Shown: positions 26,969 to 38,598, numbered from the stretch's first letter. The stretch is 64,000 nt of DNA from Limnobaculum allomyrinae (GCF_016649425.1 NZ_JADRCR010000013.1:1-64000), one strand, 5' to 3'. The notes: generated from the letters alone by a model not told the origin. Program-made: numbers and translations.

Positions 26969-27973
26969 CTAGAGCAAGGACTGGGTTTCATTGAAGCCAA
27001 AGCGTAAATTCATACACTGTACGGCCTGGGCTGCGGCACCTTTCAACAGATTATCTTCTGCCGACACCACAATAATATGTTGACCATCAATGGCAAAACC
27101 GATGTCGCAAAATGGTTGACCAATCACTGATTTTAGCGCTGGCATCCCTTTTTCATAGACCCGGACTAACGGTTTATTGTGATAAGCATTGTAAAATGCC
27201 GTATTAACCTCTTCTTCACCAACGCCCGGCTTTAAACGACAGGTAATGGTCGCCAGGATCCCACGAGGAAAATTGCCAAGATGAGGGGTAAAAATTACCG
27301 GAATACCTAAATGTTCGGCAATTTCTGGCTGATGACGGTGAGTAAACACCCCATAAGGCTGAAGGCTGACTTCGCAAAAACTGGTGGTCATACTGGCCTT
27401 ACGCCCCGCGCCACTAACGCCGCTAACGGCATTGATCACCGGCCATTGCTGCACATCCAGTAATCCTGCGTCAACTAATGGCTTAAGCGCCAGTTGTGAT
27501 GCTGTAGGATAGCAACCGGCAACCGCCACCAACTGTGCCTGTTTAAGCTTTTCAGTTTGCCATTCCGCCAGACCGTAAACGGCCTTTTTCAGCCAGTCGC
27601 CGTGTTGGTGAGTAAAACCATAATAACGCGTATAAAACTCCGGTGAATCAACCCGGAAAGCACCAGATAAATCAAACACTACGCAACCCGCAGCTAAAAA
27701 TTGCGGCGCAAGGTCGTGACTGACTTCATGGGCTGTAGCCAGAAATACCACGTCTACGCCTTTTGCTGCTTCAGCTACATTGGTTAATGGCTGAAGGGGT
27801 AAATCCACCAGCCCCTTCAACTGTGGATGCAAATCTGAAAATATTTTTCCCGCATCAGCACTCTGCGCTGATACCATCAATCCTTTGATATTTACCTCAG
27901 GATGACGGCGTAAGTACGCTGCCAGTTCTGCACCGGTATAACCACTTGCGCCGACGATAAGTGTCTCAAGCAT
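26969..27973 (-). CDS. argC: N-acetyl-gamma-glutamyl-phosphate reductase
   Basis: Third step of arginine synthesis, NADPH-dependent. The open frame extends to 28000, but the ATG at 27973 ([17 protein letters not shown]) gives 334 residues, exactly the E. coli length, with the Rossmann GASGYTG at the very start. The catalytic cysteine C154 is in AGCYPTA, and the conserved HRHQPEI and GNFPRGI are present. First gene of the leftward argC-argB-argG-(argH) operon; its promoter faces argE over tandem ARG boxes. Confidence 0.97.
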   Translation of the reverse strand: MLETLIVGASGYTGAELAAYLRRHPEVNIKGLMVSAQSADAGKIFSDLHPQLKGLVDLPLQPLTNVAEAAKGVDVVFLATAHEVSHDLAPQFLAAGCVVFDLSGAFRVDSPEFYTRYYGFTHQHGDWLKKAVYGLAEWQTEKLKQAQLVAVAGCYPTASQLALKPLVDAGLLDVQQWPVINAVSGVSGAGRKASMTTSFCEVSLQPYGVFTHRHQPEIAEHLGIPVIFTPHLGNFPRGILATITCRLKPGVGEEEVNTAFYNAYHNKPLVRVYEKGMPALKSVIGQPFCDIGFAIDGQHIIVVSAEDNLLKGAAAQAVQCMNLRFGFNETQSLL

Positions 27974-28083
27974 AAAATAGACCTGTTTAGTTGCGTACAA
28001 GGTTTGGAAACAACGGTACGCTTACGGTAATGTGGACGAATATTGCTTAAGGTACGAAATTCTGTTCCCTTAGACAATCCCTT

Positions 28084-28122
28084 ATTGTATTTTTATGCAA
28101 AATAAATGAATTTATATTGAAT
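28084..28122. promoter_or_regulatory. Tandem ARG boxes (ArgR operator) between argC and argE
   Basis: Two 18-bp boxes separated by exactly 3 bp: core TGTATTTTTATGCA at 28086-28099 (12 of 14 matches to TGAATWWWWATTCA) and core TGAATTTATATTGA at 28107-28120 (13 of 14). A 3-bp spacing of paired boxes is the standard arrangement for hexameric ArgR, so both divergent transcripts should be repressed by arginine. Confidence 0.88.
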
Positions 28123-28147
28123 TAACCCGCAAAACAGGCCGTGAATT

Positions 28148-29302
28148 GTGAATAAAACATTACCCTCTTTTATCGAGTTGTACAGTAAGTTGATTGCCAC
28201 ACCAAGCATTAGCGCTACCGATGCGGCGTTGGATCAGAGCAATGAGACACTCATTAACTTGCTGGCCGAGTGGTTCACTACACTGGGATTTAAGGTGGAA
28301 GTACAGCCAGTCCCCGATACCCGCAATAAATTTAATCTGTTAGCCTCTCTTGGTGCCGGGCCTGGTGGCCTGCTATTAACCGGCCATACGGATACCGTTC
28401 CCTTTGATGACGGACGCTGGACCCGCGATCCTTTCACCCTGACCGAACATGACAACAAGCTATACGGTTTAGGAACCGCTGATATGAAAGGCTTCTTCGC
28501 TTTCATTCTTGATGCCTTAAGAGATATCGACAGCAGCAAACTCACTAAACCACTGTATGTGCTGGCCACTGCGGATGAAGAGACTTCAATGGCGGGAGCC
28601 CGGTACTTCTCCTCCACCAGCCATTTAAAACCGGATTGCGCGATTATCGGTGAACCCACATCGCTTCAACCCGTACGCGCCCATAAAGGTCATATTGCAG
28701 AAGCTATCCGCATTACCGGCCAATCGGGGCACTCCAGCGATCCATCCCGCGGAATTAACGCTATTGAACTGATGCATGACGCTATCGGCCATTTGATGGT
28801 ACTGAGAGATTCACTAAAAGAACGCTATCACCACCCGGCCTTTGCTATTCCATATCCGACGATGAACTTTGGTCATATCCACGGTGGAGATGCCCCAAAC
28901 CGTATCTGTGCCTGCTGTGAACTACATATGGACATTCGCCCATTACCAGGTCTTACTCTGAATGATTTAGATGAACTGGTACATCAGGCTCTGGAACCCG
29001 TCAGTAGCCGTTGGCCGGGGCGGGTGGCTATTGAGCACCTGCACAGTCCTATTCCTGGTTACGAATGTGCTGCTGACAACGCACTGGTTCAGGTAGTAGA
29101 GAAACTGGTTGGCACACCGGCCGAGGTCGTTAACTACTGCACCGAAGCGCCTTTCCTGCAGCAAATGTGCCCAACCCTGGTACTTGGGCCTGGCTCTATC
29201 GATCAGGCACATCAGCCAGATGAGTTTCTTGCCACCTCTTTTATTCAACCAACCCGCCAGCTTCTGACTCAGGTTATCCACCACTTCTGCGCAGAAAAAT
29301 AA
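28148..29302 (+). CDS. argE: Acetylornithine deacetylase
   Basis: Zinc-dependent M20 hydrolase that releases ornithine from N-acetylornithine. 384 residues starting at GTG (aligns with the E. coli MKNKLPPF start). Metal and catalytic residues are visible: GHTDT (H80, D82), GTADMKG (D112), DEETSMAG (E144/E145) and GEPTSLQP; C-terminal QAHQPDEF supplies the last histidine. Divergent from argC with shared ARG boxes. A strong hairpin follows the stop. Confidence 0.97.
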   Translation: MNKTLPSFIELYSKLIATPSISATDAALDQSNETLINLLAEWFTTLGFKVEVQPVPDTRNKFNLLASLGAGPGGLLLTGHTDTVPFDDGRWTRDPFTLTEHDNKLYGLGTADMKGFFAFILDALRDIDSSKLTKPLYVLATADEETSMAGARYFSSTSHLKPDCAIIGEPTSLQPVRAHKGHIAEAIRITGQSGHSSDPSRGINAIELMHDAIGHLMVLRDSLKERYHHPAFAIPYPTMNFGHIHGGDAPNRICACCELHMDIRPLPGLTLNDLDELVHQALEPVSSRWPGRVAIEHLHSPIPGYECAADNALVQVVEKLVGTPAEVVNYCTEAPFLQQMCPTLVLGPGSIDQAHQPDEFLATSFIQPTRQLLTQVIHHFCAEK

Positions 29303-29317
29303 TACGCTATTTATCTT

Positions 29318-29350
29318 ACATACCACCCCGACTTATCCGGGGTGGTATGT
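29318..29350 (+). terminator. Terminator after argE
   Basis: A perfect 13-bp stem ACATACCACCCCG/CGGGGTGGTATGT with a 7-base loop lies 16 bp after the stop. The following ATCTTGT is only weakly U-rich. Confidence 0.75.
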
Positions 29351-29534
29351 ATCTTGTATGGTACGAAAGTAGATTTTTTTGTTGAAATTTTCTGGTTATA
29401 AGAAATGCTTAAAGGATTCAACAAAATTATGTACATACCCAAATTGTGTGATACAACTCTAACTTTAGTACTCATAAAAATAACGCGATAACACAACATC
29501 ATCTTCATGTTTTGACTAACCCGGCAGGAGACCT

Positions 29535-32171
29535 ATGAACGAACAATATTCCGCGATGCGAAGTAATGTCAGTATGCTTGGCACTCTTCTAGGCGATACC
29601 ATCAAAGACGCTTTAGGTGAAGAAATCCTCGATCGGGTGGAAAGCATCCGTAAGCTGTCAAAATCGTCCCGCGCCGGTAATGAGACTAACCGTCAGGCGT
29701 TACTCTCTACGCTGCAAAACCTGTCTAACGACCAGTTACTGCCCGTTGCCAGAGCGTTTAACCAATTCCTCAACTTTGCTAATACCGCCGAACAATACCA
29801 CAGCATTTCCTCTCGCGGTGAGGCGGCAAATAATCCCGCAGTATTTGCCGATCTATTCAATAAATTAAGACAGCAAAACATTACTGATGAAGCCGTAAGT
29901 AAGGCCGTTGATCAGCTTTCTATTGAGCTGGTACTTACCGCTCACCCAACGGAAATTGCGCGTCGCACGATGATCCATAAGCTGATTGAGGTGAATAATT
30001 GCCTGAGCCAGTTAGATCACAACGATCTGGCCGACTATGAACGGGATCAAATCATGCGTCGCCTGCGTCAGCTGGTTGCCCAGTCATGGCATACCGATGA
30101 GATCCGTAAGATTCGCCCAACTCCGGTTGATGAAGCTAAATGGGGCTTCGCTGTTGTAGAAAATAGCCTGTGGGAAGGTGTACCCGCGTTTATGCGCGAG
30201 TTTAACGATCAGTTGGTTGATGCTCTTGGTTACAACCTGCCAGTTGAAGCTGTTCCGGTGCGTTTTACCTCCTGGATGGGGGGTGACCGCGATGGTAACC
30301 CAAACGTTACCGCCAAAATTACCGAACACGTGATGATATACGGCCGTTGGAAAGCGGCAGAACTGTTCCTGAAAGATGTTCAGGTATTGGTTTCTGAACT
30401 ATCGATGTCTGATTGTACGCCTGAACTACGAGCCATGGCTGGTGGCGATGAAGTTCAGGAACCCTATCGTGAACTGATGAAAAAACTACGTGCCCAGTTA
30501 ATGAGCACGCATAGTTACCTGAGCGCCCGCCTGAATGGTGAACGCGTCAACTGCCCGGATGATATGTTGGTTGATAACCAACAGCTTTGGGAACCGCTCT
30601 ATGCCTGCTATCAATCACTGCAAGCCTGCGGTATGGGTATTATTGCCAATGGGCAGTTACTGGATACCCTGCGTCGCATCGGCTGCTTTGGCCTGCCACT
30701 GGTACGCATTGATATTCGTCAGGAAAGTACTCGCCACAGCGATGTTCTGGCAGAGCTCACCAAATACCTTGAGCTGGGTGATTACGATGAGTGGACAGAA
30801 AAAGAGAAACAGCAGTTCCTGATTAGTGAGCTACAGTCAAAAAGGCCACTATTCCCGCGCGACTGGCAGCCAAGCGCAGACACTCAGGAAGTACTTGATA
30901 CCTGTAAAGTCGTCGCTAAAGCACCGCAGGGCTCTATTGCAGCTTATGTTATCTCTATGGCTCGTACACCGTCTGACGTTCTGGCCGTGCACCTGTTGTT
31001 AAAAGAGATGGGTTGTACCTTCGCCTTGCCGGTCTGTCCGCTGTTCGAAACGCTGGAAGATTTAAATAACGCTAATGATGTGATGACCCAGTTACTCAAT
31101 ATCGACTGGTATCGCAATTTTATTGGCGGCAAGCAGATGATCATGATTGGTTATTCTGACTCGTCAAAAGATGCTGGTGTGCTGGCAGCCTCATGGGCGC
31201 AATATTATGCACAGGAAGCCTTGATCAAGACCTGTGAACAGGCTGGAGTGGATTTAACGCTATTTCACGGTCGTGGTGGTACCATCGGTCGTGGTGGCGC
31301 TCCGGCTCACGATGCTCTGCTGTCTCAACCGCCTGGCTCATTGAAAGGCGGCCTGCGTGTTACAGAACAGGGCGAGATGATCCGCTTTAAGTTTGGCCTA
31401 CCAGAGATTACGCTGGCCAGCCTGGCAAGCTATGCCAGTGCGATCCTCGAAGCCAACCTGCTACCACCACCAAATCCTAAACAAGAATGGCGCGACATTA
31501 TGGATGAACTGTCTGAGTTCTCCTGCAAACAATATCGCGATATCGTGCGTGAAGAGCCGGACTTTGTTCCCTACTTCCGTGCCGCCACGCCTGAACTGGA
31601 ATTGAGTAAGCTGCCGCTGGGTTCCCGCCCGGCCAAGCGTAAGCCCAATGGTGGGGTAGAAAGTCTACGGGCAATTCCATGGATTTTCGCCTGGACGCAA
31701 AACCGCCTGATGTTACCTGCCTGGCTGGGTGCCGGTGCCGCATTACAACATGCGATTGAAAACGGTAAACAACAACAGTTGGCAGAGATGTATCGCGACT
31801 GGCCGTTTTTCAATACCCGTATCAATATGCTGGAGATGGTCTATGCCAAAGCTGACCTGTGGCTGGCGGAATATTACGATCAACGTCTGGTGGATAAGAA
31901 TCTTTGGGCGCTGGGTAGCAAATTACGTCGTCAGTTGGCGGAAGATATCAGCGTTATTCTCAAGCTGTCCAACGATCAAAAACTGATGGAAAAACTGCCG
32001 TGGATTGCCGAGTCAATCGCCTTACGTAACGTATATACTGATCCGTTAAACGTACTACAGGCAGAGTTGCTTTATCGTTCGCGTCAGCAAGAGACACCGG
32101 ATCCAAGAGTGGAACAGGCATTGATGGTCACTATCGCCGGAATTGCTGCCGGGATGAGAAATACCGGATAA
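29535..32171 (+). CDS. ppc: Phosphoenolpyruvate carboxylase
   Basis: Anaplerotic enzyme making oxaloacetate from PEP and bicarbonate. 878 residues (E. coli 883). The catalytic histidine is in [13 protein letters not shown] (H137). The second signature [10 protein letters not shown] and the glycine-rich loop [14 protein letters not shown] follow. The protein ends in the conserved GMRNTG. Strong ribosome site GGAGA. It sits next to argE, as in E. coli. Feeds aspartate for the argG and metL steps encoded nearby. Confidence 0.98.
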   Translation: MNEQYSAMRSNVSMLGTLLGDTIKDALGEEILDRVESIRKLSKSSRAGNETNRQALLSTLQNLSNDQLLPVARAFNQFLNFANTAEQYHSISSRGEAANNPAVFADLFNKLRQQNITDEAVSKAVDQLSIELVLTAHPTEIARRTMIHKLIEVNNCLSQLDHNDLADYERDQIMRRLRQLVAQSWHTDEIRKIRPTPVDEAKWGFAVVENSLWEGVPAFMREFNDQLVDALGYNLPVEAVPVRFTSWMGGDRDGNPNVTAKITEHVMIYGRWKAAELFLKDVQVLVSELSMSDCTPELRAMAGGDEVQEPYRELMKKLRAQLMSTHSYLSARLNGERVNCPDDMLVDNQQLWEPLYACYQSLQACGMGIIANGQLLDTLRRIGCFGLPLVRIDIRQESTRHSDVLAELTKYLELGDYDEWTEKEKQQFLISELQSKRPLFPRDWQPSADTQEVLDTCKVVAKAPQGSIAAYVISMARTPSDVLAVHLLLKEMGCTFALPVCPLFETLEDLNNANDVMTQLLNIDWYRNFIGGKQMIMIGYSDSSKDAGVLAASWAQYYAQEALIKTCEQAGVDLTLFHGRGGTIGRGGAPAHDALLSQPPGSLKGGLRVTEQGEMIRFKFGLPEITLASLASYASAILEANLLPPPNPKQEWRDIMDELSEFSCKQYRDIVREEPDFVPYFRAATPELELSKLPLGSRPAKRKPNGGVESLRAIPWIFAWTQNRLMLPAWLGAGAALQHAIENGKQQQLAEMYRDWPFFNTRINMLEMVYAKADLWLAEYYDQRLVDKNLWALGSKLRRQLAEDISVILKLSNDQKLMEKLPWIAESIALRNVYTDPLNVLQAELLYRSRQQETPDPRVEQALMVTIAGIAAGMRNTG

Positions 32172-32242
32172 CAAAACAACCAGACCTTTATCCCGATAAT
32201 TTAATACATTATTGGGATAATTTATCGAAAGAGATAGTCAAA

Positions 32243-32279
32243 AAAATAGCGCCAACTTCAGGCGCTATTTTCTTTTTTT
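32243..32279 (+). terminator. Terminator after ppc
   Basis: The 11-bp stem AAAATAGCGCC/GGCGCTATTTT with a 7-base loop is followed by C and seven T residues. It abuts the stop codon of the convergent lipoprotein gene and could act in both directions. Confidence 0.92.
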
Positions 32280-32724
32280 ATGATGGATTTAATTCTTTGT
32301 ATTTTTCAGTACATGCAGCCTTCCATAATGTTCCGGCTAAGTTATCTTCCGTTTCACCAATAGTCCACTGACCAGGTAAATTTAAACTATATGCAGGCTC
32401 ACCCGTGGCATACTCTGTTGTATATAAAACCGGTGGAAATAGAGAAAATTTATTCTTTATTGAGCAATCAAACAAAAATATTGATTTAGATGAACCAATC
32501 TCTTTTCCGCCGACTTCTTTTGGTTCTTCATAGTGTTGAATATAATAAAAATAGGACAGAACCGGATTATCATTATAAGTATGAATGACTTTTGATAAAT
32601 AAATATCTCTCTCACCATCACTGTTTAAGAAAGTAAGTTCCTGTTCGTCATTATAATCATTCGCACACCCAGCAGTTATTAATGCGACTGAGAATACCAA
32701 TAGCTTTATCAGTTTATTTTTCAT
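32278..32724 (-). CDS. Small unknown lipoprotein
   Basis: The 148-residue protein has a clear lipoprotein signal (MKNKLIKLLVFSVALITAGC, lipobox Cys 20). The remainder is acidic and tyrosine-rich, with two cysteines (FDCSIKNK, KAACTEKY) that could form a disulfide. I do not recognise the family. Its start codon lies inside the end of the upstream 196-residue gene (11-bp overlap), so the two are translationally coupled and likely work together at the cell envelope. Confidence 0.7.
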   Translation of the reverse strand: MKNKLIKLLVFSVALITAGCANDYNDEQELTFLNSDGERDIYLSKVIHTYNDNPVLSYFYYIQHYEEPKEVGGKEIGSSKSIFLFDCSIKNKFSLFPPVLYTTEYATGEPAYSLNLPGQWTIGETEDNLAGTLWKAACTEKYKELNPS

Positions 32725-33304
32725 TAATAACCGTCCTTAAGTCTGGTCTGATATCCAATAGATCTTCTGCCGTAACCGTTCCCTGAATAGAACAGAGTAC
32801 ATTTGTCTTTCCATTAACCTCTTCCAGTATCAGAAGCTTTTCCATCGTAGATGGTGCCGGAGCAACACCATCGGTCGCACCAAGGTTGATTTTCCATGAG
32901 GTATCACCAACGCGCTTTATCAATGTATTATGTTGAAAAAGCCCTCTGGATTTCTTAAGTTCAATATATTGGCTTAATCTTTCATGGGCAGTGGCTAAAT
33001 CTTCTTCCAACTGAAATCCCCAAAAATAATACTCACCATATTTATCCAGATTAGCATATTGATTTAGGTATTTTACTATCGTTACGCCGCTGTCTTGCAA
33101 ACGATTAACGTCGACACCAACATCTTTCGCTGTCTTTATATTATTGGCATTACTGGCAGAAATAATTTTCTTTAATTCTTTCTTTTTATTCATCTGATTA
33201 AAAAAGGTTGAATCACAAAGAGAAAGTGATTCAATCAACGTTTTTGCCTGTGCCGCAGATGATAAAAATAAAATAAACAACGACAAGAATATTTTTATTC
33301 TCAT
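32714..33304 (-). CDS. Unknown periplasmic or exported protein
   Basis: The 196-residue protein has a signal peptide of about 20 residues (LFLSSAAQA-KTL). The mature part is charged and mostly helical (CDSTFFNQMNKKKELKKI, ATAHERLSQYIELKKSRG) and has two cysteines (SLCDS, NVLCS). No family recognised. AAGGAGAG-type ribosome site just upstream (TAAGGAGAGTTGA). First gene of a two-gene unit with the overlapping lipoprotein, placed between metF and ppc. Codon use and AT content suggest an accessory insertion into the conserved met-ppc segment. Confidence 0.65.
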   Translation of the reverse strand: MRIKIFLSLFILFLSSAAQAKTLIESLSLCDSTFFNQMNKKKELKKIISASNANNIKTAKDVGVDVNRLQDSGVTIVKYLNQYANLDKYGEYYFWGFQLEEDLATAHERLSQYIELKKSRGLFQHNTLIKRVGDTSWKINLGATDGVAPAPSTMEKLLILEEVNGKTNVLCSIQGTVTAEDLLDIRPDLRTVINEK

Positions 33305-33384
33305 TCAACTCTCCTTAGTGAAAAAGAAAATACCATGTATCGATATATTAATAGCTTACTTAAAAATAGAATAAACAATATAAA

Positions 33385-33412
33385 CCGTTATCCCCTTTTC
33401 AGGGAATAACGG
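33385..33412 (-). terminator. Possible terminator downstream of metF
   Basis: Imperfect inverted repeat CCGTTAT-CCC / GGG-ATAACGG with a short loop, between metF and the two small envelope genes. On the minus strand it is followed by TTTATATT, a weak U-run. Confidence 0.5.
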
Positions 33413-33492
33413 CTGAAGCAAATTAGCATACCACTCAGATAATTTCTAATAGATACTAAGAACAACTGAAAAGAAGAGGATATAAATAAGCC

Positions 33493-34425
<933 letters not shown>

Positions 34426-34435
34426 TTATACTTCT

Positions 34436-34459
34436 GAACGTTTAGACGTCTAAACATCC
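34436..34459. promoter_or_regulatory. MET-box operator for metF
   Basis: Three contiguous 8-mers: GAACGTTT, the perfect consensus AGACGTCT (34444-34451), and AAACATCC. MetJ binds tandem 8-bp boxes, and the perfect middle box with two 5-of-8 neighbours fits. It lies 56-79 bp upstream of the metF start. Confidence 0.82.
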
Positions 34460-34522
34460 AAATAAGATGACGTAAGAGAGATGTTCTGTCAACAGGTAAT
34501 TTGAAAATAAATGGGGAATAAT

Positions 34523-34642
34523 ATGAATTGGGATGAAAAAAAGTATAACACTATGATTATGTTAGATTCTGTGAATCTTCCGTCCGGAAAAACAGACTGC
34601 ATCGACCTCTATTGTATCCGGCTGGAAAACAATCAGTACTAA
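34523..34642 (+). CDS. Candidate 39-residue small protein
   Basis: The open frame starts at ATG 34523 (MNWDEKKYNTMIMLDS) and ends at TAA 34640-34642 (RLENNQY). GGGGA lies 5 bases upstream of the start. It has two cysteines, no membrane segment and no recognised family. It reads away from metF in the otherwise empty metF-metL gap and is followed by a stem-loop. It could equally be a gene remnant. Coding status rests only on the ribosome site and the terminator-like hairpin. Confidence 0.3.
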   Translation: MNWDEKKYNTMIMLDSVNLPSGKTDCIDLYCIRLENNQY

Positions 34643-34808
34643 ACATTAGAGTGCGTCGGGCCTGGCCGGATTCGGGGTCGTGGTGAAACACCTTGCGGTG
34701 TTTCACCTTTCGAGCCAACGCTAACGCCAAATCGCCCCCAACACCCGTATCTCGCGACGATTGGTATTTTTTATAATCAATCTGATAAAAATCAGAGTTG
34801 CTATACCA
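34643..34808. other. GC-rich palindromic stretch and hairpin between metF and metL
   Basis: About 34650-34750 is far more GC-rich than its surroundings. It contains the perfect 11-bp stem GGTGAAACACC/GGTGTTTCACC (34682-34707, TTGC loop) followed by TTTCG. The hairpin could terminate the small plus-strand ORF. The composition and symmetry also suggest a dispersed intergenic repeat. Nothing else is seen up to the metL stop. Confidence 0.45.
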
Positions 34809-37244
34809 TTACAACAATTTCGCCAACCTGTTCAGGTCAGACTGGATTGCTCCGGCGGTAACGTCTCGTCCGGCACCCGGCCCACGGATAATCAATGGAT
34901 TGTCCCGGTACCAGCGGCTTTCAATAGCGAACAAGTTATCGCACGGTAACAATGAAGCCAGAGGATGATCGTCCCGTACCGCTTCCACACCAACCCGCGC
35001 TTTACCGTTAGCGTCATAGCGCGCTACATAGCGCAGAACCAGTCCCATCTCCCGGGCGGCTTCTAAACGCTCCAGCATTTGATGGTTTAGCGCTTCGGCA
35101 TTTTCAAAGAAGTTATCAACAGATCCGTTTTCAGCACCTTCAGCAACCAGTGATTCAACCCGTACCTGATCCGGTTCAATGTCGTAACCCGCTTCGCGCG
35201 CCAGAATCACCAGCTTACGCATCACATCCTGACCAGAGAGATCAACCCGCGGGTCTGGTTCGGTAAGCCCTTGTTGCCATGCCTGCTCCACCAGTTCAGA
35301 GAACGGAATTGAGCCGTCAAACTGTAGGAATAGCCAGGAGAGGGTACCGGAAAAAATTCCACTCAGAGAGAGAATGGTATCGCCACTGTCGCGTAAATCC
35401 CTCACCGTATAGTTAATCGGTAATCCAGCCCCTACAGTGGCATTATACAGCCAGTGGCGGCCGGTTTTGGCGAATGCATCCCGAATCTGACGATATTCAT
35501 TTCCGGATGACGCTCCGGCCAGTTTATTGGCGCTAATAACATGGAACCCATAACTGGCAAAGTCCAGATACTTGCTGGCCAACTCTTCACTGGCGGTAAT
35601 ATCAAGAATCACCAGATCGTCAAATGGATGATCGCGCATCCAACTAACTAATGAATTGTCATCCATTGTTTGGGCTTCATCATTAAAGAATGCCAATACT
35701 CTGCTGGCATCCAGCCCCTGATAGTCGAGTACACTGCGACTACTGTCGACCACCCCTGCCAGAATAAATTCAAAACCAGTGCGAGCCGAAATATTCTTTT
35801 GTTCACGGGCAAACAGCTCCAACCAACGGGAACCAATATTGCCTTTACCACATAGCACCAGACCAATACACTTTTCCGCACGAAACAGGCTGGCATGCAA
35901 CCCCTGAATCAGATGTTCAGTCGGCCCTACGCGCAGTACAGCCACCAGGCTTATATCGTCTTCGGCATGCCAGATAAACTCCACCGGCTGATCTTTAAGC
36001 TGTTGATAGAAACGATGACTATGCAGAGGATTTTTACATACTCCCGCCCCCACCAGCGCAACTAATGCCAGCCCTTCCCGTAGTTGCAGGCGACCCGGTA
36101 ATCTGGCGTCATCCAGAATTTGCAATACGCTGTTTACAACTTCAGAGGTATAACACAGCTGAAGCAGGTTGCGATCGTAGTGAACGCCGGTCGCCAGTGG
36201 CTTAACCTGAACCCGATTCAGAATACGTTCCACTTCTTTCTGTATTTGAGAGAAATCGTGCTGGGCTTCAACCTGTAATTCAATCAGGCAAACATCATCA
36301 TGGCTGGTAACGATTCTGGCACCGGTACCGGATGCCAGGACGCGTTCAATACGGGTAGAACCCTGCTCTGGCTGATAACTACAGCGCAGTTGAAGATCGA
36401 TATCACTACCGGATACCGGTTGCAAAGTACGGGCATGCAGTACCGGAGCCGCCAGACGAGCCAACTCGCTAGCTTCATCTAAACGCAGCAATGGTAACAA
36501 ACAGGCATCCTTCACTTTACGCGGATCGGCGCTGTATACCCCGGCCACATCGCTCCAGATAGTGACTCTGACTGCTCCTGCCAGTGCTCCAATCTGAGTA
36601 GCCGAATAGTCACTGCCGTTACGCCCCAGTAGTACTGTTTCTCCCGCTTCATTACGGGAAATAAAACCGGTTACAACCAGACGTTTATTGGGATACTGAG
36701 CCAGTAACTGTTGCAACAGAGGATAAGAACGGCCTTCATCTACCTGCGGCTGCGCAGAGCGCTCTGCTCGCAGAAAATCACGCGCATCCAGCCATTCTGC
36801 CGCCATGCCTTGTTGGTTCAATAACGCCGCCATCAAACGTGCCGACCAGATTTCACCATGACCAACGACCTCTGCATAGACAGCATCAGACATCACGCCA
36901 TCCAGCAAAGCGGCTAGTCGTTCAAGATCCTGAATAAACACTTTAATCAGCTCAGTGGCTTGCTGTTCCGGCAACAGACCGTTAATCAGCTCACTCTGAT
37001 AACGACGCAACTCTTGCTGCACTTGATGAGAGGCAATGCGATCGGTTTGGCTAAGCTGTAGCCATTTAATCAGTTGATTAGTGGTACTACCCGCGGCAGA
37101 CACCACCATCATGTCCCCTTCGCGGCTGTATTCTGCCATTATCCCTGCCACTCGCAGATAGCATTTGCTGTCTGCCAGGCTACTTCCGCCAAACTTATGC
37201 AACTGACGATTTGCAGGAAGCCCGGAAGCTCCTAATGTAGTCAT
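34809..37244 (-). CDS. metL: Bifunctional aspartokinase II / homoserine dehydrogenase II
   Basis: First and third steps from aspartate to homoserine for methionine. 811 residues (E. coli 810), collinear throughout. The N-terminal kinase carries KFGGSSLAD (about 17-25) and GRNGSDYSA. A central regulatory region follows, then the dehydrogenase with nucleotide loop VLCGKGNIGSRWLELF and the catalytic-site region SANKLAGASS and NATVGAGLPI; it ends GPGAGRDVTAGAIQSD. It starts 2 bp after the metB stop, a tight metBL operon as in E. coli. Confidence 0.98.
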   Translation of the reverse strand: MTTLGASGLPANRQLHKFGGSSLADSKCYLRVAGIMAEYSREGDMMVVSAAGSTTNQLIKWLQLSQTDRIASHQVQQELRRYQSELINGLLPEQQATELIKVFIQDLERLAALLDGVMSDAVYAEVVGHGEIWSARLMAALLNQQGMAAEWLDARDFLRAERSAQPQVDEGRSYPLLQQLLAQYPNKRLVVTGFISRNEAGETVLLGRNGSDYSATQIGALAGAVRVTIWSDVAGVYSADPRKVKDACLLPLLRLDEASELARLAAPVLHARTLQPVSGSDIDLQLRCSYQPEQGSTRIERVLASGTGARIVTSHDDVCLIELQVEAQHDFSQIQKEVERILNRVQVKPLATGVHYDRNLLQLCYTSEVVNSVLQILDDARLPGRLQLREGLALVALVGAGVCKNPLHSHRFYQQLKDQPVEFIWHAEDDISLVAVLRVGPTEHLIQGLHASLFRAEKCIGLVLCGKGNIGSRWLELFAREQKNISARTGFEFILAGVVDSSRSVLDYQGLDASRVLAFFNDEAQTMDDNSLVSWMRDHPFDDLVILDITASEELASKYLDFASYGFHVISANKLAGASSGNEYRQIRDAFAKTGRHWLYNATVGAGLPINYTVRDLRDSGDTILSLSGIFSGTLSWLFLQFDGSIPFSELVEQAWQQGLTEPDPRVDLSGQDVMRKLVILAREAGYDIEPDQVRVESLVAEGAENGSVDNFFENAEALNHQMLERLEAAREMGLVLRYVARYDANGKARVGVEAVRDDHPLASLLPCDNLFAIESRWYRDNPLIIRGPGAGRDVTAGAIQSDLNRLAKLL

Positions 37245-37246
37245 AC

Positions 37247-38407
37247 TTACCTCTTCGCTGACGCCTGGAAAGCCTGTTCCAGATCGGCAATTAAATCTTC
37301 ACTGTCTTCGATTCCAACAGAAATGCGCAACAATCTGTCTGATATTCCGGCAGCTTTACGAGCTTCTGCTGCCATCCCCGCATGCGTCATGGTCGCTGCA
37401 TGGGAAATTAAACTTTCAACACCGCCTAATGATTCTGCCAGTGTAAACAGTTCCAGCGCCGCAAGAAACTTCCGCATTGCCTGTTCATCACCATCAAATT
37501 CAAAACTTAACATGGCACCAAAGCCCAACTGCTGTTTACGGGCAATTTCATGACCCGGGTTCTCTGGCAAGGAAGGATGATACAACGTTTTGACCTGAGG
37601 TTGCTGCTGTAAATAAGCGATCACGGCCTGTGCATTTTGCTGCTGCTGTTTCATACGCGGCCCTAAAGTACGTAATCCGCGTAATAGCAGATAGCTGTCA
37701 AAAGCCGCGCCAGTAACACCAATATTATTTGCCCACCACGCCAAATCGACACCCAATGCTTCATCTTTACAGATGACCACACCAGCCACTACATCAGAAT
37801 GTCCATTTAAATATTTGGTACAGGAGTGCAGGACAATATCCGCACCCAAGGCAATTGGCTGCTGCAAAATAGGGCTTAGAAACGTATTGTCCACCACCGC
37901 CAACGCCCCGGCCTGATGTGCGGCCTGACAAACTTTGGCAATATCCACCACCCGCAGCAGCGGATTACTCGGTGATTCAATTAATACCAGCTTAGGTTTT
38001 TGCGCCAGTGCGGCAGCTAAAGCCTGTTCATCGCCCTGATCCACAAACAGCACACGGTAGGCTCCCCGACGCGCCAGACTGTCAAACAGGCGGTAGCTGC
38101 CACCGTAACAATCGTGCGGCGCAATCAGTAAGTCATCTGGCGTCAATAATGCGGTACACACCAGGTGAATTGCCGACATGCCGCTGCTGGTCAATACCGC
38201 ACTGCTTCCCCCTTCCAGTTCCGCCAGTGCTGACTGAACCACATCACGAGTCGGATTACCGCGGCGAGAGTAATCATGTGCCCGGGGCTGATTAAAATCG
38301 ATAAAATTATAGGTGCTGGAAAGATGAATAGGGGGAACAACACAGCCATACTGCTCATCTGAATTGAGCCCGCCCCGCACTGCAATAGTTGCCTGTTTGC
38401 GTTTCAC
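37247..38407 (-). CDS. metB: Cystathionine gamma-synthase
   Basis: PLP enzyme joining O-succinylhomoserine and cysteine. I choose the GTG at 38407 over the ATG at 38431. GGAG lies 7 bases before the GTG, the product VKRKQATIAVRGG aligns with the E. coli start, and the length becomes 386, identical to E. coli. PLP lysine K198 in SCTKYLNGH; also SSTYNF, YSRRGNPTRD and the C-terminal ESLGGVESLISHAATMTHA. Divergent from metJ; forms metBL with metL. Confidence 0.96.
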   Translation of the reverse strand: MKRKQATIAVRGGLNSDEQYGCVVPPIHLSSTYNFIDFNQPRAHDYSRRGNPTRDVVQSALAELEGGSSAVLTSSGMSAIHLVCTALLTPDDLLIAPHDCYGGSYRLFDSLARRGAYRVLFVDQGDEQALAAALAQKPKLVLIESPSNPLLRVVDIAKVCQAAHQAGALAVVDNTFLSPILQQPIALGADIVLHSCTKYLNGHSDVVAGVVICKDEALGVDLAWWANNIGVTGAAFDSYLLLRGLRTLGPRMKQQQQNAQAVIAYLQQQPQVKTLYHPSLPENPGHEIARKQQLGFGAMLSFEFDGDEQAMRKFLAALELFTLAESLGGVESLISHAATMTHAGMAAEARKAAGISDRLLRISVGIEDSEDLIADLEQAFQASAKR

Positions 38408-38465
38408 TGAATCACTCCGGGAGAAAACCATAAAGTATGATGAATAAGATAATGCTTTAGATTAT

Positions 38466-38497
38466 AGACGTCAATACATCTGGACATCTAAACTTCT
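38466..38497. promoter_or_regulatory. MET-box array for metB/metJ
   Basis: Four contiguous 8-mers AGACGTCA, ATACATCT, GGACATCT and AAACTTCT, scoring 7, 6, 6 and 6 of 8 against AGACGTCT. This mirrors the multi-box metJB operator of E. coli, so MetJ should control metB-metL and itself from here. Confidence 0.9.
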
Positions 38498-38598
38498 TGC
38501 CGTGTAGATTGAGGAATCGCAAAATATCCGTTAAAATTGTCAGGTATAATCTTTTAATGCACTCGTGAGCCATGCCAGAAGCCAACTCATGAGCAGGT

